64,000 bases of DNA from Plicaturopsis crispa FD-325 SS-3 (Eukaryota > Basidiomycota > Agaricomycetes > Amylocorticiales > Amylocorticiaceae). The stretch covers positions 576,543 through 640,542 of the forward strand of contig KN832566.1 of NCBI GenBank assembly GCA_000827205.1, read 5' to 3'. A program made the position numbers and the translations under genes. Shown here in pieces: positions 1-8,683 of the stretch; the stretch's first letter is position 1, and each line of letters starts with the position of its first letter. The notes beneath the pieces are model-generated. The model was not told where the DNA came from, ran no database searches, and was given only the letters and a program-made list of their open reading frames with translations.

Positions 1-1238
1 CGTTCCTCTTGCCCCACTTGCCGCGCCCCGTTCAACATCAGTGCGTTTCCTTCCTTTCCATCCAGCCCGCGCTCTCCGAACTCCTAGCTAACTTTCGTAT
101 TCTCGCACTTAGTGACGCCGGACCTCGCGTACGTACCGGAGAAGCTGCACGAGTTTATGTTACCGGCGGTGAGGAGGGTGTACGTTGATCCTACGCCTGT
201 GCAGAAGCTGAGGGACGCAGAGAGGAGGCTCAAAAGGACGGAGTGTAAGCTGAAAGATACGCAAACACAACTGAAGGAGGCCCAGCACAAGCTGGAGGGG
301 GCGGAACATCGACTGGAAGACGCGGAGACTCGCATCCACGTACTCCAGCACGAGAAGATGCTGCTCACAAAAGAGGCGGCAGCGTGCGCGCAACTGAAGG
401 ACGCGCATGACGCCGCGCAGCGGGGACGCGCGAAGCTCGCGGGGATGTGCGATGTGATATCTGACGAGCACGACGAGACGAAGCGGCGCTACGTCGAGCT
501 CGACGCAATGTACGCCGAGCTCGACGCGAGGTATGACGAGCTGAGCGCGCGGTATGCTGCCCTGGCGAAAGAGTGCGTGTTTCCCTGCCACTCTGCACGC
601 TCTTCTGTTCTGACTTCGTTCAAATCCTCTCCCGCAGCCCCGCCTCGCTGAAACGCAAAGCCCACTCTGAGAGCGACGACGGCGAGAACGAGGATAATGG
701 GCCCCAGACTACCCTCGATGTCTCCGCGATGCCGGTCCAGTCGACGTCTGGACCCCACTCGATGATTAACGCTTTCCTGCGCGCCGTGCAAGGTCACACC
801 AGCCAGCCCGCACCTCCTACGCAAGGTACTGCACCCTCCTCTACACAGAGCACCGCACATTACCCGATGGTGGGCGCTTTCCTACGGGCGACGTTTGGTG
901 CGCCGCCCGGGCCGTCGACGCAAGCTACGCAAGGCAGTGTGCCACCCTGCACGCAGAGCGCCGTACCATCCCCCACGCGAAGCGACGCACCATCCTCCAC
1001 GCAGACCGCCGCACCATCCCCCACGCCGAGCGCCGCACATCACCCGATGGCAGGCGCTTTCCTATGGGCGACGTTTGGCGCAACGCCACAGCCCGCGCCA
1101 GCCGCGTCCACGGAGCGCACGCAGGATGCATCAACGCAAGGCACGTCGCCGCAGCCTACTACCACTACTGCTACGCAGCCCAAACCGAAGCCCAAAGACC
1201 GGTTCACTACGTCGAGGAAGCGGATGCGTCTTTCGTAG
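1..1238 (+). CDS. RING finger-coiled-coil protein, type A (5' truncated)
   Basis: Exons are <1-40, 113-572 and 638-1238; both introns start GTGCGT and the phases match. The first exon holds only the end of a C3HC4 RING (CPTCRAPF). It is followed by the post-RING motif TPDLAYVP ... LPAVRRVYVD shared with its paralogues. About 125 residues of heptad-rich coiled coil follow, then an intron immediately before a basic KRK stretch. The tail is Ser/Thr/Pro/Gln-rich with an AFLRA-type motif repeated three times, and the C-terminus is RKRMRLS, a likely nuclear localisation signal. RING proteins of this form are normally E3 ubiquitin ligases; that role is inferred. The closest relative here is the minus-strand gene at 5203-6515, with near-identical post-RING sequence. 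Confidence 0.85.
850..1086 (+). repeat. duplicated unit in the tail of the first RING gene
   Basis: Units of about 55 bp near 850-905 and 1030-1086 are nearly identical and lie 180 bp apart. Both encode HxPMxGAFLxATFG. A diverged third unit lies near 757-795 (MINAFLRAVQG). The repeat keeps the reading frame, so it may be a duplicated short linear binding motif. Confidence 0.7.
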
Positions 1239-1570
1239 ACTCGTGGAGTGGTAGGGTGGATGTGGGCTCGTAGGGTGGTTGAAGACTCGTAGGGTGGGCC
1301 AGTGGGGAAGAGTACATAGGCGATTGTGTGTCTGATATTCTTATTCTTAAGATATACAAGTTGTATGACATATCCGTCCCGCGGTTAGCGTCAAGATCAA
1401 GTAGAGCGCAAAGCCCGTCTGCGATACAGGCCATACCACGCGCAGCATCCTCATGCACGCTACACGCATGACATGCACGTGAGCCACCACGCGCCCTCTC
1501 CTCCTTTGTATCGATAATCCTAATCCTTTGTGCATCTCCTGCTCCACTTACCGCTCACCCACCCACCACA
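1239..1570. other. intergenic: 3' flank of RING gene 1 and promoter of RING gene 2
   Basis: No gene seen. It holds a TAGGGTGG-type repeat just after the stop codon (about 1250-1300) and a CACGTG element at 1476-1481. Confidence 0.6.
1476..1481 (+). promoter_or_regulatory. CACGTG (E-box-like) element
   Basis: It lies 90 bp upstream of the ATG at 1571, within ATGACATGCACGTGAG. That context matches the promoters at 10.05 and 21.53 kb. CACGTG is the binding core of fungal bHLH factors such as Cbf1 and Pho4; use of the site here is inferred. Confidence 0.5.
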
Positions 1571-2869
1571 ATGACATGCTCCATCTGCCTCGACCCGCTC
1601 TCCACGCCTGTCTCCCTCCCCTGCGGCCACATCCACTGCGCCGCGTGTCTCGAGGAGTACATTACCGGCGGCGCAGAGCTCGCGCGTACCGGCGGCGCAG
1701 AGTACGGGCGTACCGGTGCAGAGTACGGGCGTACGTGCCCTACGTGCCGCGTGCCCTTCTTTCCGGACCCTCGTGCGCGCGTGGCCTTCTTGCCGGACCC
1801 TCCTGCGTCACGGTGCTCGCCGGAGCTCGCGTGGGTGCCGCACAGGCTGCGCGGGATCGTGCGGCGCGTGTATGTCGATGATGGGGGTGAGATTGCGGTG
1901 GAGGCGGCGGAGGCGCGTGTGCAGGCTGCGGAGCGGAGGGTTAAGGATGCGGAGGCGCGTTCGAGGGACGCCGAGGAAAGGGCAGAGGAGGCGGAACAGA
2001 GGGCCGACGAAGCAGACATGCAAGTGGAGTATGCGGCGCAGAGGGCCTACGAGGCAGAGGAGATAGCGAGATTTGCAGTTCAAAAGGAGAAGGACGCGTT
2101 GCAAGGGGAGAAGGATGCGGTGCAAGGGGAGAAGGATGCGGTGCAAGGGAAGAAAGACGCCGAGGCGCGTTGGAGGGACGCGAAACAGAGGGCAGAGCAC
2201 GCGGAGACGCGGTTGGGGGACGCTCTGCAGAGGGCGGAAGACGCAGACGTGCGAGCGGAGGACGCAGAACAGAGGGCAGCCGAGTCAGACGTGCGAGTGG
2301 AGTGCGCAGAGAAGAGGGCAGACGAGGCAGAGGAGATGGTGAGATATCTAGTGCGGAAGGCGATGGATGCGGATCAGAGGGCACAGAGGGCTGAGGAGCG
2401 CGTGGAGGATGCGGAGGCGCGCGTAGAGGTGCTCACGCGAAAGAACGAGCTTCTCGAAGCAGAGCTGCGCACGGACATGCGGGCGAGGTACGAGACTCTG
2501 CACGCCGAGTACGGCACACTGCACGCGCGGTACGAGAGTCTCGACGTCCAACACTCGAACCTGCACGCGAGCCACAACAGTCTGCAGGCGAGCTACGACG
2601 CTCTGCAGGCTCAGTACGCGACCCTGAGTGGCAAATACGAGGAGGCAGCGCAGACGATACGAAATAACCAGGAAGCCTTAGGCGTTGTTTCCTGGATCGT
2701 CGCTGGCTGGCTCGTCATCTCCTGGCTTGCAGCGAGCGACTACAAGTCGCACAAGATCTGGCTCTTGATTCTGACGACGCTGAGGAGGATCCTTGTAAGG
2801 GGGGAGCGAGTCTCGGGAGATACGCGAATGATTGGAGAGTTGGACTCGGAAGATGGGATCTTGTGCTGA
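1571..2869 (+). CDS. RING finger-coiled-coil protein with C-terminal membrane segment, type B
   Basis: A single exon encodes 432 residues. The RING ligands are C3, C6, C18, H20, C23, C26, C56 and C59. The stretch between C26 and C56 is 29 residues, against 15 in type A, because a YGRTG-type unit is repeated. An ELAWVPHRLRG ... VRRVYVD motif follows the RING. Residues about 105-365 are almost uninterrupted coiled coil rich in Ala, Glu and Arg. A hydrophobic segment at about 371-388 and a second shorter one at about 396-404 suggest tail anchoring. The likely role is a membrane-anchored E3 ligase or scaffold (inference). Its minus-strand paralogue at 6762-8375 shares the TM tail and the 3' flank. 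Confidence 0.85.
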   Translation: MTCSICLDPLSTPVSLPCGHIHCAACLEEYITGGAELARTGGAEYGRTGAEYGRTCPTCRVPFFPDPRARVAFLPDPPASRCSPELAWVPHRLRGIVRRVYVDDGGEIAVEAAEARVQAAERRVKDAEARSRDAEERAEEAEQRADEADMQVEYAAQRAYEAEEIARFAVQKEKDALQGEKDAVQGEKDAVQGKKDAEARWRDAKQRAEHAETRLGDALQRAEDADVRAEDAEQRAAESDVRVECAEKRADEAEEMVRYLVRKAMDADQRAQRAEERVEDAEARVEVLTRKNELLEAELRTDMRARYETLHAEYGTLHARYESLDVQHSNLHASHNSLQASYDALQAQYATLSGKYEEAAQTIRNNQEALGVVSWIVAGWLVISWLAASDYKSHKIWLLILTTLRRILVRGERVSGDTRMIGELDSEDGILC

Positions 2870-3244
2870 AAGGGCAGCAGGTGCTATAATGGTTTACTTG
2901 AAGTGAGTGATATGAGAGCTGTGTATGTGTATGCGAATTTGTATGTACATGTGTATACATCCTGTACTGTGTGTGGTGCTCTAAATTTCTCCTCTCGCTC
3001 CTCTACTTTGTAATTCGAAATTGCACTACTTGGCTGCGTCGCCAGCCACACTCACGAGCTCGAGGGACAGTACGTGTAAGTGTACACGGTTTCTCTCACG
3101 GTTTTTCTATCTAGGAGCATTAGCGAAGTTTGAAAAAACGACGCGACGCGACGCGCACCACATCACGTGGTTTACATTTACGCACTTTCATTTCCTTTCC
3201 TTTCCTTCTCCCTTCTCTTCCTCTCATTACCACCACCACCCACA
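2870..3244. other. intergenic between RING genes 2 and 3
   Basis: No gene. Bases 2880-2980 (TTTACTTGAAGTGAGT, then a GTATGT-rich run) match, inverted, the 3' flank of the paralogue near 6640-6740. The duplication therefore includes the 3' flank. Confidence 0.6.
3164..3169 (+). promoter_or_regulatory. CACGTG element
   Basis: It lies 76 bp upstream of the ATG at 3245, in CACATCACGTGG. It has the same core and spacing class as the other RING promoters. Confidence 0.45.
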
Positions 3245-4891
3245 ATGCCGTGCTCCATCTGCCTCTCACCCCCCACCACCCCCGCCTCCCTCCCCTGTGG
3301 CCACATCCACTGCTCCCCCTGCCTCGCACAGCACATCCGCAGCGCCCCCGACGCCATCCGCGCGTCCTGCCCCGCCTGCCGCGCGCCCTTCAGTACTGTG
3401 ACCCCGGATATGGAGTGGGTGCCGAGGAAGTTGAGGGAGTTTGTGTTGCCGGCGGTGAGGAGGGTTTATTTGGATGAGGATGAGCCGGAGCGCGGTGAGG
3501 GGGAGAGGCGCGGTGAAAGGGAGAGGGAAAGGGAGGAGGCGAGGGAGGTGGCGGAGGAGAGGCTAAGGGAAGTGGAACAGCGGGTGAGGGCGCTGGAGCG
3601 CGATAAAGCCCTGCTCATCCAGCGCTGCGAGGCGCACATGGCCGCCTCGCGCGCACACGCCGAGGGAGAGAAGGCCGCGCGCGCTGAGGCCGCCGCCCTC
3701 AAGCGCAGGCTGGACGAGTGGCGCACTGGGGCGGAGGCGCAGCGCCGTGAGGAGGAGCAGCGTTGTGCTGCGCTGATGGAGAAGATTGAAGCGATGAGCG
3801 CGAAGGATGAGGCGATGGGCGGGAAGTTCGCGCGGATGCGGGAGAAGTATGAGCAGATGCGGGAGAAGTATGACCGCATGTGGGATAGGTGCGAGGATTA
3901 CGACGCGATGAGGTGCAAGTGCGAGGAGATGACGGAGCGGTGCGAGGAGGTGACGGAGAAGTACGAGGAGATGACGGAGCGGTGCGAGGAGATGACGGAG
4001 CGGTGTGAGGAGATGACGGAGAAGTACGAGGACATGACGGAGAAGTATGATCGCGCTACGCGGCGCAGCGACAAGCTGCAGGTCATGTACGACGCGCTGG
4101 GCGCGCGGTTCGAGTCTCTGAACGCACGGTACGACGCGTTGAACACACGGTACGAGGCGCTGAACATGCGGTACGATGCTCTGCAAAAAACGTGCGTGTC
4201 CCTCCCTCCCCTTTCCCTCCCTCTCCTCCTCCCTTCCCCTCCACTCCCTTCTTTCCCTCCCTCACCTATGCTAATCTAACGCACCCACAGCACCCCAACC
4301 CCAACCCCCTTACCCCTCAAGCGCAAAAGCATCTCCCAGGCCTCTCCCGCCTCCGATTTCGACTCCGATTTCGATTCCGACAGCGATCCCGAGGATGAGG
4401 ACGAAGAAGAAAGGGCGCTGTTCGCGTTCCAGAACCTCCCGCCCCCGCCCCCGGCGCGAACCGTGAGGACGTATAGTGGCAGGACGTATAAGCCGCTGGC
4501 GCTGCGTCCTACCGCGGCGATGCCACTGCGTCCTACGGCTACTATGCCCCCGCGCCCCACGCGTCCTACGGCGGCGATGCCAAGGCCTACCGCGGCGATG
4601 TCAAAGCCGAAAACATTCATCCCTACCATGCCGCTGCCAACAACGCGTGCCGCCCAGCGCCTCGCCTCGTCCTCCTCGTCCTCCACACCAAAAGCCGGTT
4701 CCTCGTCTTCGTCGAAACCCACCACTGCGGCGTACGCGTCTAAGCCCGCCCCATCTAGGCTCGTGTCGTGCGCGTCCTCCTCGTCCAAGCTTGCGTCCTC
4801 TTCGTCCAAACCTGTCCCGTCGACCAGGAAACGTCTGCGCGTCGCGTCGCCGTGCGATTCGGACGGCGAGGACGCGCCGTGGGCGGACTAG
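3245..4891 (+). CDS. RING finger-coiled-coil protein, type A
   Basis: Exons are 3245-4191 and 4291-4891, giving 515 residues; the intron has a GTGCGT donor and CTAAC-like branch sequences. The start is the ATG directly before PCSICLSP, since upstream in-frame codons precede the RING with no similarity to paralogues. The C3HC4 RING is at residues 3-44, followed by VTPDMEWVP ... LPAVRRVYLD. A long coiled coil contains repeated EEMTERC/EEMTEKY heptads. The second exon opens with LKRKS, turns acidic and then Ala/Pro/Ser-rich, and has TRKRLRVAS close to its C-terminus. A nuclear ubiquitin-ligase-like role is inferred. Confidence 0.88.
3919..4048 (+). repeat. 21-bp heptad-coding tandem repeat
   Basis: About six 21-bp units of the GAGGAGATGACGGAG type each encode one coiled-coil heptad (EEMTERC or EEMTEKY). 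The unit length keeps both frame and heptad register, so changes in copy number only lengthen the rod. Confidence 0.75.
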
Positions 4892-5202
4892 TGCTTGAAT
4901 TACGCGTATCGATGTTCGCGTTTTGCTACTGGAGCTGATACTGATACTGACTATGGGGGAGACGATACTGCCTGCTGACTGCGGGGGGATATGATATGGC
5001 ACTGACTGCGGGACACGACACTGACTGCTAGATGGGATATCTCATACAACATGTATACCTTAGGAATAAAAATACGGAATATACAACCGCTATATACTCT
5101 TACTCTCCGTACCTCTCTGAGCTGCCGCCTACACATCCACACCCCCGCCTCGATACACCGCCCATCCGTTCAATACGCCCAGGTCTGACGAGCGATTCAG
5201 AC
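4892..5202. other. convergent intergenic, symmetry centre of the RING array
   Basis: No gene. Around 4930-5030 an ACTGACT/GATACTG motif recurs several times. The two arms of the array meet here tail to tail. Confidence 0.55.
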
Positions 5203-6515
5203 CTACGCCACCCGCCGCCGCTTCCTAGCCGTGCCCCCGCCCTCGCGCGAGGTCGAGGTCGAGCCAAAGAGGTCGTAGAAAGAGCTCAAAATAGAGTCCT
5301 GCCGTTCCTGCCGCTGTGAGGCGGCTATTGTTGGGTTCAAGGGCCGTGAGGCGCCGGGCGTGGGTTGCGAGGGCTGCGAGGGGCCGAGGGATGGGTTCAA
5401 GGGCTGGGAGGCGGCGGGCGTGGGCTGCTGCTGTGAGGCGCGTAGGGATGGGTGCGAGGGCTGCGAGGTGCCAAGGGATGGGTGTGGTGAAGCGCCGAGG
5501 GAGGGGTGCGGCGCGATGCCCGGGTGCGGGCTAGACGACAGCGGCGCCTCGTCATCGGAGTCGTTGTCAGGCTCGGCGTCCATGTACATGTCCATGTCGC
5601 TGTCAGATTCGGCCTTCGAGTCTACGGCGGCGTCCTTAGCGTTCAGGTCGTCCTTGGGGCTTGGATCAACGGCGATGGCGTCGTCTTCGGGGGGCACGAA
5701 GATCTCTTCACCGACAACAGTGTCTTCACCTACAGCACGTCTTCTCGTGGTGGGACGCTTGCGCGTAGGAGTCTTGCGCTGCGCTGTGGCAGGGAGCTTA
5801 CGCTTGCTACAGGACAGTAGTCAGCTTAGTGCATCAGATTCTAGATATATAGAACAGTGGAGACGTACCCTTTGGTAGCGGCCTCGTATTTCGCAGCGAG
5901 CACGTCGTAGTCTTCCCGAATCGCGTCGCGCTCCATCACGAGCGCGTCGTGCTTCATTACGAGCTTGTCGTAGTCCACCCCAAGCTTGTCGAGCTCCCTA
6001 CGCACAGCCCTCTCGTCTGCAGCGTTCGCGCGCGATGCAGCCCTGTGCGCGTCGCAGCGCTGGACGAGCAGCGCCTTGTCGCGCTCGAGGGCGAGCTTGA
6101 CGACGTCTGCGACGGTGAGCTGCGTCTGTGCGGTTTTCAACTGCGTCTGCACGATACCCAGCCTCAGATCAGCTCCTTTCGCCTTGTTCTCAGCCCCCTT
6201 CGCCTTATGCTCAGCCTCCTTCAACTTATGCTCCGTCCTTTTGAGCCTCCTCTCCGCTTCCTTCAGCTTCTGCACAGGCGCAGGATCGACGTACACACGC
6301 CTCACAGCAGGCAACATAAACTCATGCAATTTCTCCGGGACGTACGCGAGGTCGGGCGTGATGATGCTGAACGCGGTGCGGCAGGTGGGGCAGGAGGAAC
6401 GGACGACGTCTGCGCCCTGGCGGATATACTGGGCGAGGCATTGTTCGCAGTGGATGTGGCCACAAGGAATGGAGACGGGCGATTTTAGGGACTCGAGGCA
6501 GATGGAGCAGGTCAT
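5203..6515 (-). CDS. RING finger-coiled-coil protein, type A
   Basis: Exons on the minus strand are 6515-5869 and 5806-5203, giving 416 residues. The ATG at 6515 is preferred over the upstream in-frame one at 6548 because all paralogues begin M-(T/P)-C. The RING ligands are C3, C6, C18, H20, C23, C26, C42 and C45. ITPDLAYVP ... LPAVRRVYVD follows, then a coil with KLKEAEHKAKGAE-type heptads. The intron falls at the conserved place, just before a basic KRK/RKRPTTRRR stretch. The tail has an acidic patch (DSDMDMYMD), HPSLGAS-type repeats and a C-terminal ARKRRRVA signal. Confidence 0.88.
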
Positions 6516-6570
6516 TGATATTGAGTTTGAGGAGGAGACGACGGGCAAAAGTAAATTGGAGACAGTGGTT

Positions 6571-6576
6571 CACGTG
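6571..6576 (-). promoter_or_regulatory. CACGTG element
   Basis: It lies 56 bp upstream of the ATG at 6515. Read on the minus strand the context is CACATGCCAAGCACGTGAAC, a bipartite form like that at 10.05 and 21.53 kb. Confidence 0.45.
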
Positions 6577-6761
6577 CTTGGCATGTGCTCTCAGACGCGA
6601 CGCGTCGTCGAACGTGGCGGTGGGGACATGATTCCTCACAGTACGTACAGTACAGAATGTATAGGTACATATGGACATACAGATTCACATACACATACAC
6701 AGCTCTCATACAACTCACTTCAAGTAAACCAGCTGCCCTTTGACAGCACAAAATACCATCA

Positions 6762-8375
6762 CTAGTACTCATGTTCCGAGTCCCAGCATCCAATCATCCG
6801 CGTGCCCCCCGAGACTCGCTCCGCCCGCACAAGGCTCCTCCATAACGCTGTCAGGATCAAGAGCCACGTCTTGTGCGACTTGTAGTCGCCCGCCACACAG
6901 AGCCAGGCGACGACGAGCCAGCCAGCAACGAGCCAGCCAAGAACTTCGTCTAGGACCTGCCCGAGTGGAGGGTGGAGTTGCGTACTAGACCGGTAGCGAA
7001 CGACCGGGAGAGCCTGAGGCTCCATGGCAGCTTTGCGACTGTGTCCCGGCATGCAGTCAGTGGTGTCCATGTCAAGGGCTAACACGCGGCTAGGCACGTA
7101 CTGGTGGTTCATGAGCTCCTGGTTCTTTCGCATCTGATCCCTCCGTGCCGTCTCCGCCTTCAGTACCTCGTACTTCACCTGCAGGCTGGTGTACCTCCCG
7201 TACAGGCTGTCGTATCTGCCGTCCAAGCTCTCGTGGGTCGCGCACAGTATCTCATATTTGGCGCGTAGAGTGTCGTGCGTCGCTTGCAGAGTGTCGTGTG
7301 CTGCCTGCAGAGTGTCGTGCGATGCGTGCAGAGTGTCGTGCGTCGACTGCAGGGTGTCGTGCGTCGCCTGTAGAGTGTCGTGCGATGCGTGCAGAGTGTC
7401 GTGCGTCGCATGCAGAGTGTCGTACGTCGTCTGCAGCTGTGCGTACCGCTCCGCCGCGGACACGGCGTAGGCTTCGAGCATCTTCACGCGCGCCTCCGCG
7501 TCCTCCGCCCTCTGCGCTGCATCCTTCGCTCTATGCTTCGCATCCTTCGCCTTTTGCGCTGCATAGCTCGCCAGACCCTCTGCGTACTCCAATCGCATGT
7601 CTGCCTCGTCGGCCCTCCGTTCCGCGTCCCTCGCACGCGCCTCCGCCTTCTCCGCCCTCTGCACCGCGGCTTTCAGCCTCTTCCCCGCATACTTCACTTG
7701 CACGTCTGCTGCGTCGACCGCCTGTACCGCATCCCGCGCACGCGCCTCCGCCTTCTCTGCCTTTTGCTCCGTCGCCTGCACTCGCGCCTCTGCATCCCTC
7801 TCCCCTTGCACTGCATCCTTCTCCCTTTGTAGCGCGTCCTTCTCCCTTCGTATTGCATGTCTCGCTACACCCTCTGCCTCGTCTGCCCTCTACGCCGCGT
7901 ACTCCACTAGCACGTCTGCCGCCCTCACACGCGCCTCCGCATCCCGCACACGCGCCTCCGCCGCCTCAACCTCATCCCCACCCCCCTCATCAACATACAC
8001 GCGGCGCACAAGCCCGCGCAGCCTGTGCGGCACCCACGCGAGCTCCGGCGGGTACGCACCACAACTATCCGACCTCAAGGGCGCGCGCGAATAAGGGTCG
8101 CTCGAGCGCGAATAAGAGTCGCTGAAGGGCACGCGCGCATAAGGGTCCGGCGAGCGCGCATAAGGGTCCGGCAAGAAAGGCACGCGGCACGTAGGGCATG
8201 TCCGCCCGTACTCTACACCGGTACGCACGGTACGCCCGTACTGTGCGCCGGCACTGATGTACTGTGCACCGGTACGCCCGGTGATGTACCGCTCGAGGCA
8301 CGCGGCGCAGAAGACGTGCCCGCAGGGGAGGGAGACGGGCGAGGTGAGTGGGTCGAGGCATATGATGCATGGCAT
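6762..8375 (-). pseudogene. RING finger-coiled-coil protein, type B, with in-frame stop
   Basis: One continuous frame of 537 codons runs from the ATG at 8375 to the stop at 6762. It is interrupted only by a TAG at 7892-7890 (codon 162). The plus-strand paralogue (1571-2869) has CAG (VEYAAQRA) there. The RING ligands are intact (C3, C6, C18, H20, C23, C26, then CPTC at about 60). The loop after C26 is 33 residues, and tandem DPYAR/SDPYSR-type repeats follow the RING. The rest is coiled coil with many DTLHATH/DTLQATH heptads. The end is a TM segment (VLGWLVAGWLVVAW) and the tail shared with the paralogue. The lesion could be a young null allele, a read-through stop or a sequencing error. If it is real, only a soluble RING plus a short coil is made. 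Confidence 0.75.
7267..7437 (-). repeat. 21-bp heptad-coding tandem repeat
   Basis: About eight 21-bp units centred on GTGTCGTGCGTCGC (plus strand) encode THDTLQA/SHDTLHA heptads on the minus strand. They are nearly uniform, which suggests recent expansion or gene conversion. Confidence 0.8.
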
Positions 8376-8683
8376 CGCGGGTGGATTCCGAGGTAGAGGC
8401 AGATGCTGCACGGAGGGAGGCGCGGGGATGTGGTGTGGTGGGTGGGTGATGCACGGAGGCGCGGGGAGGTAAGGTGGAAGGTGGTGGAGGACGAGACGAG
8501 ACGAAATGCACAAAGGATACAAAGGATAAGGAGAAAGGAAATCGGGTAGTGAGGACTCACGTGCGAGTCATGTGTGTAGCGCGAGGCGTTCTCGCACATG
8601 GTATAGCCTGTAGTGTATCGTAGAGGTCAGATTCCAATAATGGTTGTAACAGTACACTTCTAGATAGGAAATAATAGTGGACA
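8376..8683. other. intergenic: promoter of the type B gene and 3' flank of the next type A gene
   Basis: No gene seen. CACGTG is at 8558-8563. Confidence 0.55.
8558..8563 (-). promoter_or_regulatory. CACGTG element
   Basis: It lies 183 bp upstream of the ATG at 8375. Minus-strand context is ACACATGACTCGCACGTGAG, again a CATG-spacer-CACGTGAG form. Confidence 0.4.

Noticed and set aside
1555-2019. Long antisense frames opposite the RING genes (also at 3563-4186 and 7145-8125)
   Set aside because: They are Ser/Arg/Leu-rich mirror images of the GC-rich coiled-coil codons, a known artefact of this composition.
7267-7437. Regular short repeats considered as a CRISPR-like array
   Set aside because: The units are contiguous 21-bp coding heptads without spacers, in a eukaryotic gene.
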